A stretch of DNA of 64,000 bases from Planctomycetota bacterium (lineage in GTDB: Bacteria; Planctomycetota; SZUA-567; H5-PLA8). The translations under genes were made by a program, and so were the position numbers. This document shows, one piece after another, positions 49,456-59,405 of this stretch (its first letter is position 1; the number at the start of each line of letters is the position of its first letter). The stretch lies in contig JABTUM010000002.1 in assembly GCA_015075375.1 (NCBI GenBank), forward strand, positions 1,227,393 through 1,291,392. Direction: 5' to 3'. The notes beneath the pieces were generated by a model. That model had not been told where the DNA came from. It searched no databases and saw only the letters and a program-made list of their open reading frames with translations.

Positions 49456-51171
49456 ATGCCGCCCGCCCCGCGCCGCGTTGCCCTTGCCCTGCTGGCCGCG
49501 CTTCCGCTCATGCTTTACGTGGTCTATCCCGTCGGCGCGATGCTGGCCGACGGCCTGTCTGCGCCGGTGGCCGACTACCGCGCGCGGCGGCTGGGTTGGG
49601 ATCCGGTGGCGCCGCCGTTCGCGGCCGGCGTTCGTGCGGCGTGGCAGGACCCGCTGGTTGCGCGTGCAACGTGGGGCACGCTGACGCTTTCCTTTTGGAC
49701 GGTGGTGCTGGGCGGCGCGTGGGGACTAGGCTTGGCGCTGCTGTGGCAGCGCCGCGCGTTTCCGGGCCGGCGATTTTTCGCGCTGCTGGGTTACGCGCCG
49801 CTGCTGATGCCGCCGCTGGTGGGGACGCTGGCCTTCTTCCGGCTTCTGGGACACAGCGGTTTGGTCTGGCAATGGCTTCCGTTCGCCGGCGGCAAACCGT
49901 GGCTGGAACCGTTCGGCGCGGTGCTGGTGCTGCATGCGTACTCGTTCGGCCTGTACACGTACGCCTTCGCGGCGGCGGCGTTGCAGGATCTGGACCCGGC
50001 ACTCGAGGAGGCCGCCCGAGGACTGGGCGCGAGCCGGTCGCGCACGTTCGTCGCGGCGATCTGGCCGGCGCTGCGCGGGCCGGTGGGCGCGGCGGCGCTG
50101 CTGGCCTTCATGGCCGCGGGCGCTTCGTTCAGCGGACCGTACCTGCTCGATACCGACGGGCATTATCTCACGGTGGAAATCCTGAACTTGCAGGAGTCCG
50201 GCGACCGCGGGCTGACGGCGGCGGTGACGGCATGGCTGGCGCTGCTGAGTTTGCTGGCGCTGCCGGGGTTCCTGGCGTTCCGCGCGGCGCTTCCAAGCGG
50301 GGGCGCTGCGACGGCGGGGCTGAAGGGTACGAGCCGTGCGGCGCTCGTCCCTGCGCGCGGAAGTGAAGCGTGGCTGCGCTTCGCGCTTTCGCTGGCTGCA
50401 GCGGCGGTGTTGCTGATTCCCCTTGGAGTGGTGGTGCTGAGCGCGGTCAGCGGCCGGGCGGGCTGGCATGAGCAGGGCTGGGAGGTTCCTTTTTCGACGG
50501 AAGCGTTCGCAGGGCTGGACGGCCGCGATTGGAGCGCGCTGGGACGGAGCCTGGCGTACGGCGCGTGCGCGGCGGCGCTGAATATCGCGGTGGCGCTGGG
50601 CCTGGCGCTGGCTCTGCGGCGCGCGCCGGCGTGGTCGGCGCTGCCGGCCGAGGCGGCGGTGATGCTGGCGGTAGCACTGCCGGGCAGCGCGGTGGCGATT
50701 GCGCTGCTGAGCGCGTTTCACGGCCCGTCGTGGCTCTTCGGCGGCGCGGCGCTGGGGCAATCGGCGACGCTGCTGGTGCTGGCGTACACGATCCGGAATC
50801 TTCCGCTGGCGGTGCGTCCGGTGCGGGCGGCGCTGGACGGATTGGGGGAAGACTTGGAGGCGGCCGCGCGCGGCTTAGGCACGGAACCGCTGCGTGCGCT
50901 GCTGCGCGTAACGATTCCGCTGTTGCTGCCGACGTTGGCGGCGGCGGCGCTGCTGTGCTTCGTCGCGGCGGCTGGCGAGTACGTGGCGAGCGAGCTGCTT
51001 TGGAGCGTGCATACGCAACCGGTGAGCGTACGGATCCGGGAAGTGTACCGGAGCAATTTTCCGCGCGGGGCAGCGCTGTCGCTGGTGTTGATGCTGCTGT
51101 GCGCAGCAGCGACGGTCGCGGCGGCTTGGGCAGGAGGGAAAGGAAAATTAAGAATTCAAAATTCGAAATGA
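49456..51171 (+). CDS. ABC transporter permease with two fused membrane domains (ThiP/FbpB type)
   Basis: The 571-residue protein has two BPD-type permease halves, each with several membrane helices and an EAA loop: EEAARGLGASRSRTFVAAIWPALRG near 190 and EAAARGLGTEPLRALLRVTIPLLLP near 475. Fused permeases of this type import thiamine, iron or sulfate-like solutes. The ATPase and binding protein are not beside it, so the substrate is unknown. The last residues (GKLRIQNSK) run into AT-rich spacer. Confidence 0.87.
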   Translation: MPPAPRRVALALLAALPLMLYVVYPVGAMLADGLSAPVADYRARRLGWDPVAPPFAAGVRAAWQDPLVARATWGTLTLSFWTVVLGGAWGLGLALLWQRRAFPGRRFFALLGYAPLLMPPLVGTLAFFRLLGHSGLVWQWLPFAGGKPWLEPFGAVLVLHAYSFGLYTYAFAAAALQDLDPALEEAARGLGASRSRTFVAAIWPALRGPVGAAALLAFMAAGASFSGPYLLDTDGHYLTVEILNLQESGDRGLTAAVTAWLALLSLLALPGFLAFRAALPSGGAATAGLKGTSRAALVPARGSEAWLRFALSLAAAAVLLIPLGVVVLSAVSGRAGWHEQGWEVPFSTEAFAGLDGRDWSALGRSLAYGACAAALNIAVALGLALALRRAPAWSALPAEAAVMLAVALPGSAVAIALLSAFHGPSWLFGGAALGQSATLLVLAYTIRNLPLAVRPVRAALDGLGEDLEAAARGLGTEPLRALLRVTIPLLLPTLAAAALLCFVAAAGEYVASELLWSVHTQPVSVRIREVYRSNFPRGAALSLVLMLLCAAATVAAAWAGGKGKLRIQNSK

Positions 51172-51273
51172 AAAGTGAAGGCCGAACGCTACCTGGGTTG
51201 CATCCCGTAGTGATGGGATAAGATATCGGGTCACTTAAAACCGAGTGGATTGTTTCGAGGAATCCTGAATCGT

Positions 51274-53823
51274 ATGCCGCTAAGAATTTTGGGACTCATC
51301 ATCCTTGTGTGCGCTTCGGTCGCGCATGCGGAGCAGCCGATCGACCGCGGACGGGAGGCGGTGCGGTTGGAGTTGCTGGCGGGACGCTCGGGACTGTGCG
51401 CGCTCAATGTGGCCGCTCATCCGGACGACGAGGACGGCGCGACGCTGGCGTGGTTGCGAAGGGTAGCGGGCGTCGAGACGCATCTGGTGTTGGCGACTCG
51501 GGGCGAAGGGGGGCAGAACGAGGCCGGTCCTGAACTGGGCGCCGAACTGGCCGCGCGGCGCAGCCGCGAGACCGAAGAGGCCGCGCGCATCCTGGGCTGC
51601 AAGGTCTGGTATCTGAACTGCCCCGATTTCGGCTTCTCGAAGAGCGACGCGGAGACGCTCAAGGTCTGGGACCACGACCGCGCACTCGAACGCTTGGTGC
51701 GGATCATCCGTACGGTGAAACCGGACCTGCTGTTCACGAACCACGATCCGCTGGGCACCGACCACGGGCACCATCGCGCGACCGGACAGTTGCTGCTGGA
51801 AGCCTTCGACGCGGCGGCCGATCCGCAGCGCTTTCCGGAACAGCTTGCGAAGGACGATTTGCAGGCCTGGGCGCCGGCCAAGCTGTACCGGCGGCTGTGG
51901 CAGCCCACCGAAGAGACGGTGACTCTGGACGGCGGGCGGATCGACGCGGCCTTGGGGCACGCGCCGGCGGAATTCGCGGCGTGGGCGCTGGAACGGCACG
52001 CGACGCAGGGGATGCAACGGGATATCCGCCCGGGCGACAAGGCGTTACGGCATTACCTGCTGCTGAAGTCGCGCTTGCCTAAACCCGCTCAAGCGGAGCG
52101 TTCGCTGCTGGACGGGCTCGAGCCGGCCGTTTACCGACCGCTTCATTTACAACCGTTTTCGACCGGAAAATCGGACGCGACGGATACGGTCGCAGCGATT
52201 CATGCTCTGCAGCGGGACATTACCGGCAGCGCGAGCTGGGCGCTGGAGCAATTGGATCCCGCGCCGGAGAAATCGGTTTGGCTGCTGCGCACCGCATGGG
52301 AAAGCTTGAACGTAGCGCGCGGTGAATTACCGCAGGAACCGTGGCCGCAGGAGCGGCAAGCGCGCGCGCGGCGGCACCTGGAAGCAGGGTTGGCGGCGGC
52401 GCTGGGCTTGCGGCTGGACGCGCGTCCGGACGACGCGCTGGTCTGCGCGGGACAGCGTGTGAAGATCAACCTGCGCGCGGTCAACGCGGGGCCGCATCCG
52501 ATCGCCCTTAAGAAGCTGCAATTCAGCACCGAACCAGGCTGGCATTGCGAAGCGATTCAAGTGCCCACCGATCCGCTTCCGCCCGGCGCGGTGTACGAGA
52601 CCGAGGCGTTCGTCACGCCGGAGACGCGAGCGTATCCCAATGCGCCGGCGCACCGGTTCCTGGAGGGACGCTACGCCGCGGGCGTTCCGGTATCGGTCAC
52701 CGCAACGGTGCAGTACGACGGGGTGGAATTCGCAACCCCCGCTTCGGAAATCGCGCTGAATCTGGCGCCGGCTTACGAGACGCGCATCGAGCCCGATCCC
52801 GTGCTGGTCTTCGACGATCCGGACCGTCCGGACAACGCGGAGGTAACGGTGCGCGCCCGGCTGGTGGTGACCGGGCATCGGCGCGAGCCGTGGACGCTTT
52901 ACGGCAAGCTGGAAGATAACAAGCGGCACGTTACGCAAACGGTACAGGAGTCGATCCTTGCCTTCGAGCGGGAAGACCAGGCAATCTCGCGCGACCTAGG
53001 GTTCACGGTACAGGTCAAGGATTTTCGAACCGGGCCGTACGAGGCCGCGACCGTGCTTTGGGACGCGCAGGTCCGCTATCCTTCGCCAAGCATCCGGGTA
53101 ATACGCATTCCGCTGAAGCTGCCGACGCCGCTGCATGTGGGGTTGGTTTCGACCTACGACCGTGCCACGGGCGAGGCGCTGGAACGGATGGCCTCGCAGC
53201 ACACGGGCCTGCGCGTATTCCCGCTCACGCCAGACGACTTGCGCGGAAGCGACTTGAACGCCCTGCATACCATCGTGCTCGATCTGCGCGCGACGCAGTA
53301 CCGGCCGGATGTGCTGGAGAACCGGGAACGCTTGAAGCAGTTCATGGAGCAAGGCGGGCACGTGGTCTGTTTGTATCACAAGGATTTCGACTGGAACGAA
53401 GCGGACGAAGACGCGCGCGGGCGGGGCTTTTTCCGCGGCCAGGGCGGCGGCGGCGCGATCGCGCCGTATCCGATCAGCCTCTCGTTCCGGCGCGTCACCG
53501 ACGAGCATGCGGCGGTGCGTTTGATCGATCCGACGCACCCCTTGCTGACCAAGCCCAATAAACTGTGGGACGCCGACTGGGAGGGATGGGTTCAGGAGCG
53601 CGGAGTCTATTTCCCGTCAAAATGGGATCCTAAATACAAAGCGTTATTGGAAAGCCACGACGCGGGCGAGGAGCCCCTGGACGGGGGCTTGCTGATCGCA
53701 CCGGTCGGCAAAGGGAGCTTCGTATACACGAGTTTCGTCTGGTACCGGCAACTTCGCGCGGGCGTACCGGGCGCGTACCGCATGCTGGCAAATCTGATCG
53801 CGTATCCGAGGGTGAAGGAGTGA
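51274..53823 (+). CDS. Exported PIG-L (LmbE) deacetylase, large
   Basis: The 849-residue protein has a signal peptide (MPLRILGLIILVCASVAHA). A PIG-L domain follows (about 45-290) with the zinc motif AHPDDE and the later HGHHRA. PIG-L enzymes remove N-acetyl groups from sugars. The remaining 550 residues are beta-rich and end in a ThuA/glutamine-amidotransferase-like region. ATG 51274 is preferred over TTG 51250. Its stop overlaps the next gene's GTG by 4 bases, so the two membrane proteins that follow are translated with it. Confidence 0.87.
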   Translation: MPLRILGLIILVCASVAHAEQPIDRGREAVRLELLAGRSGLCALNVAAHPDDEDGATLAWLRRVAGVETHLVLATRGEGGQNEAGPELGAELAARRSRETEEAARILGCKVWYLNCPDFGFSKSDAETLKVWDHDRALERLVRIIRTVKPDLLFTNHDPLGTDHGHHRATGQLLLEAFDAAADPQRFPEQLAKDDLQAWAPAKLYRRLWQPTEETVTLDGGRIDAALGHAPAEFAAWALERHATQGMQRDIRPGDKALRHYLLLKSRLPKPAQAERSLLDGLEPAVYRPLHLQPFSTGKSDATDTVAAIHALQRDITGSASWALEQLDPAPEKSVWLLRTAWESLNVARGELPQEPWPQERQARARRHLEAGLAAALGLRLDARPDDALVCAGQRVKINLRAVNAGPHPIALKKLQFSTEPGWHCEAIQVPTDPLPPGAVYETEAFVTPETRAYPNAPAHRFLEGRYAAGVPVSVTATVQYDGVEFATPASEIALNLAPAYETRIEPDPVLVFDDPDRPDNAEVTVRARLVVTGHRREPWTLYGKLEDNKRHVTQTVQESILAFEREDQAISRDLGFTVQVKDFRTGPYEAATVLWDAQVRYPSPSIRVIRIPLKLPTPLHVGLVSTYDRATGEALERMASQHTGLRVFPLTPDDLRGSDLNALHTIVLDLRATQYRPDVLENRERLKQFMEQGGHVVCLYHKDFDWNEADEDARGRGFFRGQGGGGAIAPYPISLSFRRVTDEHAAVRLIDPTHPLLTKPNKLWDADWEGWVQERGVYFPSKWDPKYKALLESHDAGEEPLDGGLLIAPVGKGSFVYTSFVWYRQLRAGVPGAYRMLANLIAYPRVKE

Positions 53824-54161
53824 GCGACGAAAAAGGCGGCAACCACCACCTGCGCGGCCCGCAAGTCTACATTTTCGTGCTCGGCAATCTGCTTACGTAC
53901 CTCGTCGCTTTCATGAGCCGCTACGGACAGAACGCCGTCGCGGGAACGGTGATGCTCTGCTCTGCGATGTACGGGGCCACGCTTGTGGCCACCTGGATCC
54001 TTCAGGAAGACCTTTCTTTGCGCTATTCGCTGCGCGAACTGGTGATTCTCCTGCTTTCGCTCTCGATTTTGGTGGGGATTCTGACCGTGAATTACAGCCT
54101 GGACCAGCAGGCACGGGCGCGTGCGGGCCTCACGCCGCCGGATACGAAAGGCGCTCCATGA
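53820..54161 (+). CDS. Small membrane protein coupled to PIG-L deacetylase
   Basis: The 113-residue product starts with GTG and has about three membrane helices (VYIFVLGNLLTYLVAF; TVMLCSAMYGATLVATWIL; LVILLLSLSILVGILTV). It overlaps its neighbours by 4 bases on both sides. The function is unknown; the strict coupling suggests a membrane complex with the deacetylase or the next protein. Confidence 0.65.
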   Translation: MSDEKGGNHHLRGPQVYIFVLGNLLTYLVAFMSRYGQNAVAGTVMLCSAMYGATLVATWILQEDLSLRYSLRELVILLLSLSILVGILTVNYSLDQQARARAGLTPPDTKGAP

Positions 54162-54517
54162 CCCCGGGACAACGCCGCGCGCTGTGGATCTGCACGTTCG
54201 CGCTCAGCTTCATATTCTTTTACGAAGCGTCCGGACAATTGCTGATTCCGCGCGATTACGTCGAGCGGCCGAAGCCCGGGGCCGAATTGGAGGCTCATTT
54301 TCAGGAGCAGATGAGTTTTGGCGCAATCTTCCTGGCGCTGGGCTCGGCGGTTTCGGTGCTTCTGGCGAAGCGTTCGAAGGTGCTGGGCAGCAGCGGCGCG
54401 GATGACCGCGTTCGCGGCGAGCCGCCGCATACGCTGGATTGGGCGGCGCTGGCCGCTGCGCTGGCGGTTCTGGTGGGAACCGCTTGGCGGAGTTACCTGT
54501 CCGTGCACGGCGGGTAG
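54158..54517 (+). CDS. Second small membrane protein of the PIG-L unit
   Basis: The 119-residue product has three hydrophobic helices (LWICTFALSFIFFYEA; FGAIFLALGSAVSVLLA; WAALAAALAVLVGTAW). It begins within the stop of the preceding gene (ATGA). No family is recognised. Confidence 0.65.
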   Translation: MTPGQRRALWICTFALSFIFFYEASGQLLIPRDYVERPKPGAELEAHFQEQMSFGAIFLALGSAVSVLLAKRSKVLGSSGADDRVRGEPPHTLDWAALAAALAVLVGTAWRSYLSVHGG

Positions 54518-54520
54518 GCT

Positions 54521-56062
54521 TTACTCCTCCAATCGCTTGCGGACGACCTGCACGGCCTCCTCGATCTTGATGCGTTCCTGCTTCATGCTGTCGCGTTCGC
54601 GGATGGTGACGGTGCCGTCGGTGATGGTCTGGCCGTCGACGGTGAGGCAGTAGGGCGTGCCGGCTTCGTCCTGGCGGGCGTAGCGCCGGCCGACGGCATC
54701 CTTTTCATCGTAAAAGGCCTTAATTCCCTGGCGCAGGAATTCCTGGACGATTTCCTGGGCTTTTTCAGGCATGCCTTCCTTCTTTACGAGCGGGAAGACG
54801 GCCGCTTTCATCGGCGCGAGGCGCGGGTGAAGCTTAAGCAGCACGCGGCCTTCCTTACGCGCCTCGCTGGGCGGTTCCTCGGTGTAGGCGTCGATGAGGA
54901 AGGCCAGGAGCGTGCGGTCCGCTCCTGCGGCGGGTTCGATGACGAACGGATGGTAATGGACATTCTTCACCGGATCGAAATAGGTGAGTTTCTTCCCGCT
55001 GGCTTTTTCGTGCGCTTTCAGGTCGTAATCGGAACGGTGGGCGATGCCTTCCAGTTCGCCCCAGCCCCACGGATACTCGTACTCGACGTCCTTGCAGCCC
55101 TTGGCGTAGTGGGCCAGTTCGCTGGCGTCGTGGTCGCGCAGACGTAATTTTTCGGGGCGCATGCCCAGGCGCTCGTACCAGTTCTTGCGTTCCTGGCACC
55201 AGTATTCGAACCAGCCCATGTCGTCGCGTTCGCCGGGCGTGGTGTGTTCGGGCGGCGGGACGAAGAATTCCATCTCCATCTGCTCGAACTCGCAGGAGCG
55301 GAAAATGAAATGCTCGACGGTGATCTCGTTGCGAAAGCTCTTGCCCTGCTGCGCAATGCCGAAGGGCGGTTTCATGCGCGCGGAGGCCTGGACATTGAGA
55401 AAATTGACGAACATGGCCTGCGCGGTTTCGGGGCGCAGGTAGACGGCGCTCTCGCCGATGGCTTCGGCGATGACCGCGCGGAGTTCTTCGCCCTGGAGGC
55501 TCTTGCCTTCGAGGCGCTGGGCGATGCCGTCGATCGGGTCGAGACTGCCCATGCTGCTGCGGAACATCAGGTTGAAGCGGCGGATGTCGGTGTGGTTGGG
55601 GCTGCCGCAGTTCGGGCAGACGATGCCGAGCTTGCCGACAACGCCTTTGCGTTCTTCCTTCTTGCCCGATTTGTGGTCGATGACTACTTTGTAAGCGACT
55701 TCAGCGCCGACTTCGGCGGCGGGCCACTTGTCGGCCCGGCCACGCTCTTTGCAGTCTTTGCAGTCCACGAGCGGGTCGGAGAATCCGGCCAGGTGGCCCG
55801 AGGCGCGCCAGACGTTGGGGTGCATCATGATACTGGCGTCGATGCCGACGATGTCGTCGCGCTGGAGGACCATGGCGCGCCACCATTCCTGTTTTACGTT
55901 GCGCTTTAATTCGACGCCGAGGGGGCCGTAGTCGTAGCAGCTCTTGAGGCCGCCGTAGATTTCGCTGGACTGGAAGACGAAGCCGCGGCGCTTGCAGAGG
56001 CTGACGATCTTCTCCATGATTTCTTCGCCGGGGGCGGCGGCTTTGTCTTTGGGCTTGCTCAT
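54521..56062 (-). CDS. glyS: Glycyl-tRNA synthetase, one-chain (alpha2) type
   Basis: The 513-residue class II synthetase charges tRNA-Gly. Motif blocks visible are RGFVFQSSEIYGGLKSCYDYGPLG, RPETAQAMFVNFLN, FRNEI (motif 2) and the C-terminal anticodon-binding domain (about 410-510). It is the homodimeric type, not the alpha2beta2 type. Cysteine pairs near residues 105 and 150 (CKDCKERG, CPNCGS) may bind zinc. GGGAG lies before the ATG. It stands convergent with the PIG-L unit. Confidence 0.95.
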   Translation of the reverse strand: MSKPKDKAAAPGEEIMEKIVSLCKRRGFVFQSSEIYGGLKSCYDYGPLGVELKRNVKQEWWRAMVLQRDDIVGIDASIMMHPNVWRASGHLAGFSDPLVDCKDCKERGRADKWPAAEVGAEVAYKVVIDHKSGKKEERKGVVGKLGIVCPNCGSPNHTDIRRFNLMFRSSMGSLDPIDGIAQRLEGKSLQGEELRAVIAEAIGESAVYLRPETAQAMFVNFLNVQASARMKPPFGIAQQGKSFRNEITVEHFIFRSCEFEQMEMEFFVPPPEHTTPGERDDMGWFEYWCQERKNWYERLGMRPEKLRLRDHDASELAHYAKGCKDVEYEYPWGWGELEGIAHRSDYDLKAHEKASGKKLTYFDPVKNVHYHPFVIEPAAGADRTLLAFLIDAYTEEPPSEARKEGRVLLKLHPRLAPMKAAVFPLVKKEGMPEKAQEIVQEFLRQGIKAFYDEKDAVGRRYARQDEAGTPYCLTVDGQTITDGTVTIRERDSMKQERIKIEEAVQVVRKRLEE

Positions 56063-56206
56063 GCTCTCGAACTCCCGTTACGCTGGCTCTCGCAGGGCCA
56101 CACTCTAAGGATTTATTTATCGTCCAAAAGCCGCGGAAAATGAAACGGCGAACGAAGGATCGTACCTTGGACAAACCTCCAAACAACGGCAGAACAGGGA
56201 GCGCCC

Positions 56207-56935
56207 ATGAAAACCACACCGCCCTTTCAGGTACTCGCGCACCGCGGCGACAAAGCGCACGCGCCGGAGAACACGATCCCGGCCTTCGAAGCCGGCTTAG
56301 CCTGCGGCGCCGGGGGCCTGGAACTGGACGTGCGCTTGACGCGCGATGGCGTGGCGCTGGTGCACCACGACGCGGACTTCAAGCGCAGCGCCGGCGATCC
56401 GCGGTCGCTGACCGAGACGCCCTTCTCCGAATGCCAGGCGCTGGACGTAGGCGCGCGCTTTTCGGCGGCCTTCGCGGAAACGCGCGTGCCCACCCTGAAG
56501 GAGGTACTGGAGCGCTTCTTGCCACGGGCGCCGATCGATATCGAGCTGAAGGCTCCGGGCACGCCTGTGGCGGTGGCCGGACTGTTGCGTGCGTTTCCGG
56601 ACGCGGTTCGCGCGCACGCGACGGTGACGAGTTTCGATCTCGGGCTGCTGGGCGAGATCCGGGCGCTGGACGGCGAAATCAAGCTGGGCTGGCTGACGAC
56701 GAAGGAAGTCCTCGCTCCGTGGGCGGAACTCGAACGGCTGGGCGCTCGAACGTGGGCCGCGCACGGGCCGACACTGACGGCCGAGGCTTGCGCCGAGGCG
56801 CACGCGCGAGGGCTTACCGTGCGCTGCTGGGCGATTCACGACCTGGAGGCGGCGCGGCGCATCGTGGCGTTGGGCGCGGACGGCTGCACGTACGACGATC
56901 CGGCGGAACTGTTGCACGCTTTAAGGTCTATATAG
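56207..56935 (+). CDS. Glycerophosphodiester phosphodiesterase
   Basis: The 242-residue protein has the GDPD signature AHRGDKAHAPENTIPAFEAG, then LELDVRLTRDG and HHD, and the late ligand block SFDLGLL. Such enzymes release alcohols from glycerophosphodiesters. There is no signal peptide, so it is probably cytoplasmic like UgpQ. GGGAG stands before the ATG. It is divergent from glyS. Confidence 0.92.
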   Translation: MKTTPPFQVLAHRGDKAHAPENTIPAFEAGLACGAGGLELDVRLTRDGVALVHHDADFKRSAGDPRSLTETPFSECQALDVGARFSAAFAETRVPTLKEVLERFLPRAPIDIELKAPGTPVAVAGLLRAFPDAVRAHATVTSFDLGLLGEIRALDGEIKLGWLTTKEVLAPWAELERLGARTWAAHGPTLTAEACAEAHARGLTVRCWAIHDLEAARRIVALGADGCTYDDPAELLHALRSI

Positions 56936-56966
56936 GGCGAAGGCACGGCTTTCGCGCAATAGCGCG

Positions 56967-57896
56967 CTATTCGAGGTTCTGGACCTGCTCCCGGATTTTC
57001 TCGATGGCCTGCTTCATTTCCACGACGGCGTGCGTGACGGCTTCGTCGTTGGCTTTGGAGCCGATGGTGTTCACTTCGCGGTTCAATTCCTGGGTGAGAA
57101 AGTCGAGCTTCTTGCCGAGTTCGCCGCCGGCGTCGAGGGCGGCGTTCATCTGCTTGAGGTGGCTTTCGAGGCGGGCAAGTTCCTCGCTGACGTCCATGCG
57201 GTCGGCGAGCATCACGATTTCGCGTTCGAGGGTGGCCTTACCCAGTTCGAGGGAGTTACCGGATTCGGCGAGGAGCTTCTGGACACGTTCGCGCAGGCGT
57301 TCGAGCGCGGCGCGCTGGGCGGCAGGCGCGAGTTCGAGGAGCGCGGTGCGGTGCTTGGCGATGACGGCCAGTTGCGCGCGGATATCGGCGGCCATGGCCT
57401 GACCTTCGGCGCGGCGCATGCCGTCGAAGGCTTCCAGCGCGGCGGAGAGGCCGCGTTCGAGGCGCTCCCAGGCGCCCTCGAGGTCTTCTTCGGCCTCGGT
57501 ACGAACGACGGAACCGGGGAGGTTCAGGAGCGTATCGAGCGGCGGCGCGGATTTGCGCTTCAGGGCCTTGGAGAGCGCCTTGAACTGTTCGGCGTAGCGG
57601 CGCACGGTTTCGACGTCGATCGCATAGCCGCTCTGTCCCTTGGCCGCGTCGTCGAGGTAGATACCGACGTCGACGCTGCCGCGGCGGACGCCGCGCTGCG
57701 CCATTACGGCTTTGACTTTTTCTTCGAGCGCGCCGAGGCGAGGGGGAAGCTTGAGGCCGAGTTTGAGGAAGCGCCCGTTTACGGACCGGATCTCGACGAC
57801 GCAGCGGCCCGCTCCGGATTCATCGACCGCTCGGCCGTAACCGGTCATGGAGCGGACGGGTTCGGTCGAGGCGGAGGCTACGGTTTGGCGTGCCAT
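56967..57896 (-). CDS. yicC: YicC-family endoribonuclease
   Basis: The 309-residue protein carries MTGYGRA near residue 17 and the C-terminal LDFLTQELNREVNTIGSKAND block of the family. YicC proteins are recently described endoribonucleases that help RNA decay. ATG 57848, directly at MTGYGRA, is an alternative start. It ends the minus-strand block that begins with aspC. Confidence 0.92.
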   Translation of the reverse strand: MARQTVASASTEPVRSMTGYGRAVDESGAGRCVVEIRSVNGRFLKLGLKLPPRLGALEEKVKAVMAQRGVRRGSVDVGIYLDDAAKGQSGYAIDVETVRRYAEQFKALSKALKRKSAPPLDTLLNLPGSVVRTEAEEDLEGAWERLERGLSAALEAFDGMRRAEGQAMAADIRAQLAVIAKHRTALLELAPAAQRAALERLRERVQKLLAESGNSLELGKATLEREIVMLADRMDVSEELARLESHLKQMNAALDAGGELGKKLDFLTQELNREVNTIGSKANDEAVTHAVVEMKQAIEKIREQVQNLE

Positions 57897-57923
57897 GCAG
57901 GGGAGGTTCCGCGGCGCGCCGGG

Positions 57924-58496
57924 TTACTCGGTCTTGGCCGCTTCGGTCTTGGCCGCTTCGGTCTTCGCGGTTTCCGTCTTGGCGGCTTCGGTCTTGGCCT
58001 CTTCGGTCTTCGGGGCTTCGGTCTTGGCCTCGCCCGTCTTTTCGGTCTCGGTCTTGGCTTCGGTCTTGGTCGCTTCGGCCGCGCCGGTCTTGGCTTCGGC
58101 AGGGATGTCCACGGTCTTCACGGCGCCCGCGCCGGGTTCAATGTGAATGTCGTTGGGGCTGACGCCGACGGGGAGTTCGATGTCGCCGGCGCCGGGTTGG
58201 GCCGCGGGGGCTTCGACTGCGGGGGTGGTTTCGGAGGCTTTAAAGAGTTCGTCATCGTTCACCAGACTGCCGCCCGTGGAGAGGAGGCCCAAGGTGATGG
58301 CGAGCATGAACCAAATCACGGCGAGCCAGACGGTGGCGCGGCGGATGGGGTTGGTGACGCCCTCGACACCCGCGGCTTTGGTGCCGCCGAGGCCGGCCAG
58401 CCCGCCGCCCTTGCCTTCCTGCAGGAGGATGAGGAACGTCATCAGCACCGCGACGATGAGAAACGCGGCTTTGAGGATCCAGGCCAGAATTTCCAT
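57924..58496 (-). CDS. secG: SecG preprotein translocase subunit with a long Lys-Thr-Glu tail
   Basis: The first 85 residues are SecG: a membrane helix (ILAWILKAAFLIVAVLMTFLILLQEGKGGGLAGLGG) and a second helix (TVWLAVIWFMLAITLGLLS). SecG helps the SecYEG channel move proteins. The protein is 190 residues rather than about 75-110, with a low-complexity tail of repeated AKTE/KTEA units over the last 60 residues. The gene follows tpiA by 32 bases. Confidence 0.9.
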   Translation of the reverse strand: MEILAWILKAAFLIVAVLMTFLILLQEGKGGGLAGLGGTKAAGVEGVTNPIRRATVWLAVIWFMLAITLGLLSTGGSLVNDDELFKASETTPAVEAPAAQPGAGDIELPVGVSPNDIHIEPGAGAVKTVDIPAEAKTGAAEATKTEAKTETEKTGEAKTEAPKTEEAKTEAAKTETAKTEAAKTEAAKTE

Positions 58497-58528
58497 GACG
58501 AACGGCTCCGCTCTGTGTCTCAGGCGCG

Positions 58529-59290
<762 letters not shown>

Positions 59291-59405
59291 GGCTTATCCC
59301 TCGTTTCCAGCAGTCCGGCTTGCAAACGGCGCGCCCACCCTACCCCTGCGCCGAGATCGTCCCGGCCGTTCCGTTCTGCACAGTCCGCTTCGAAACCGGC
59401 CACAT

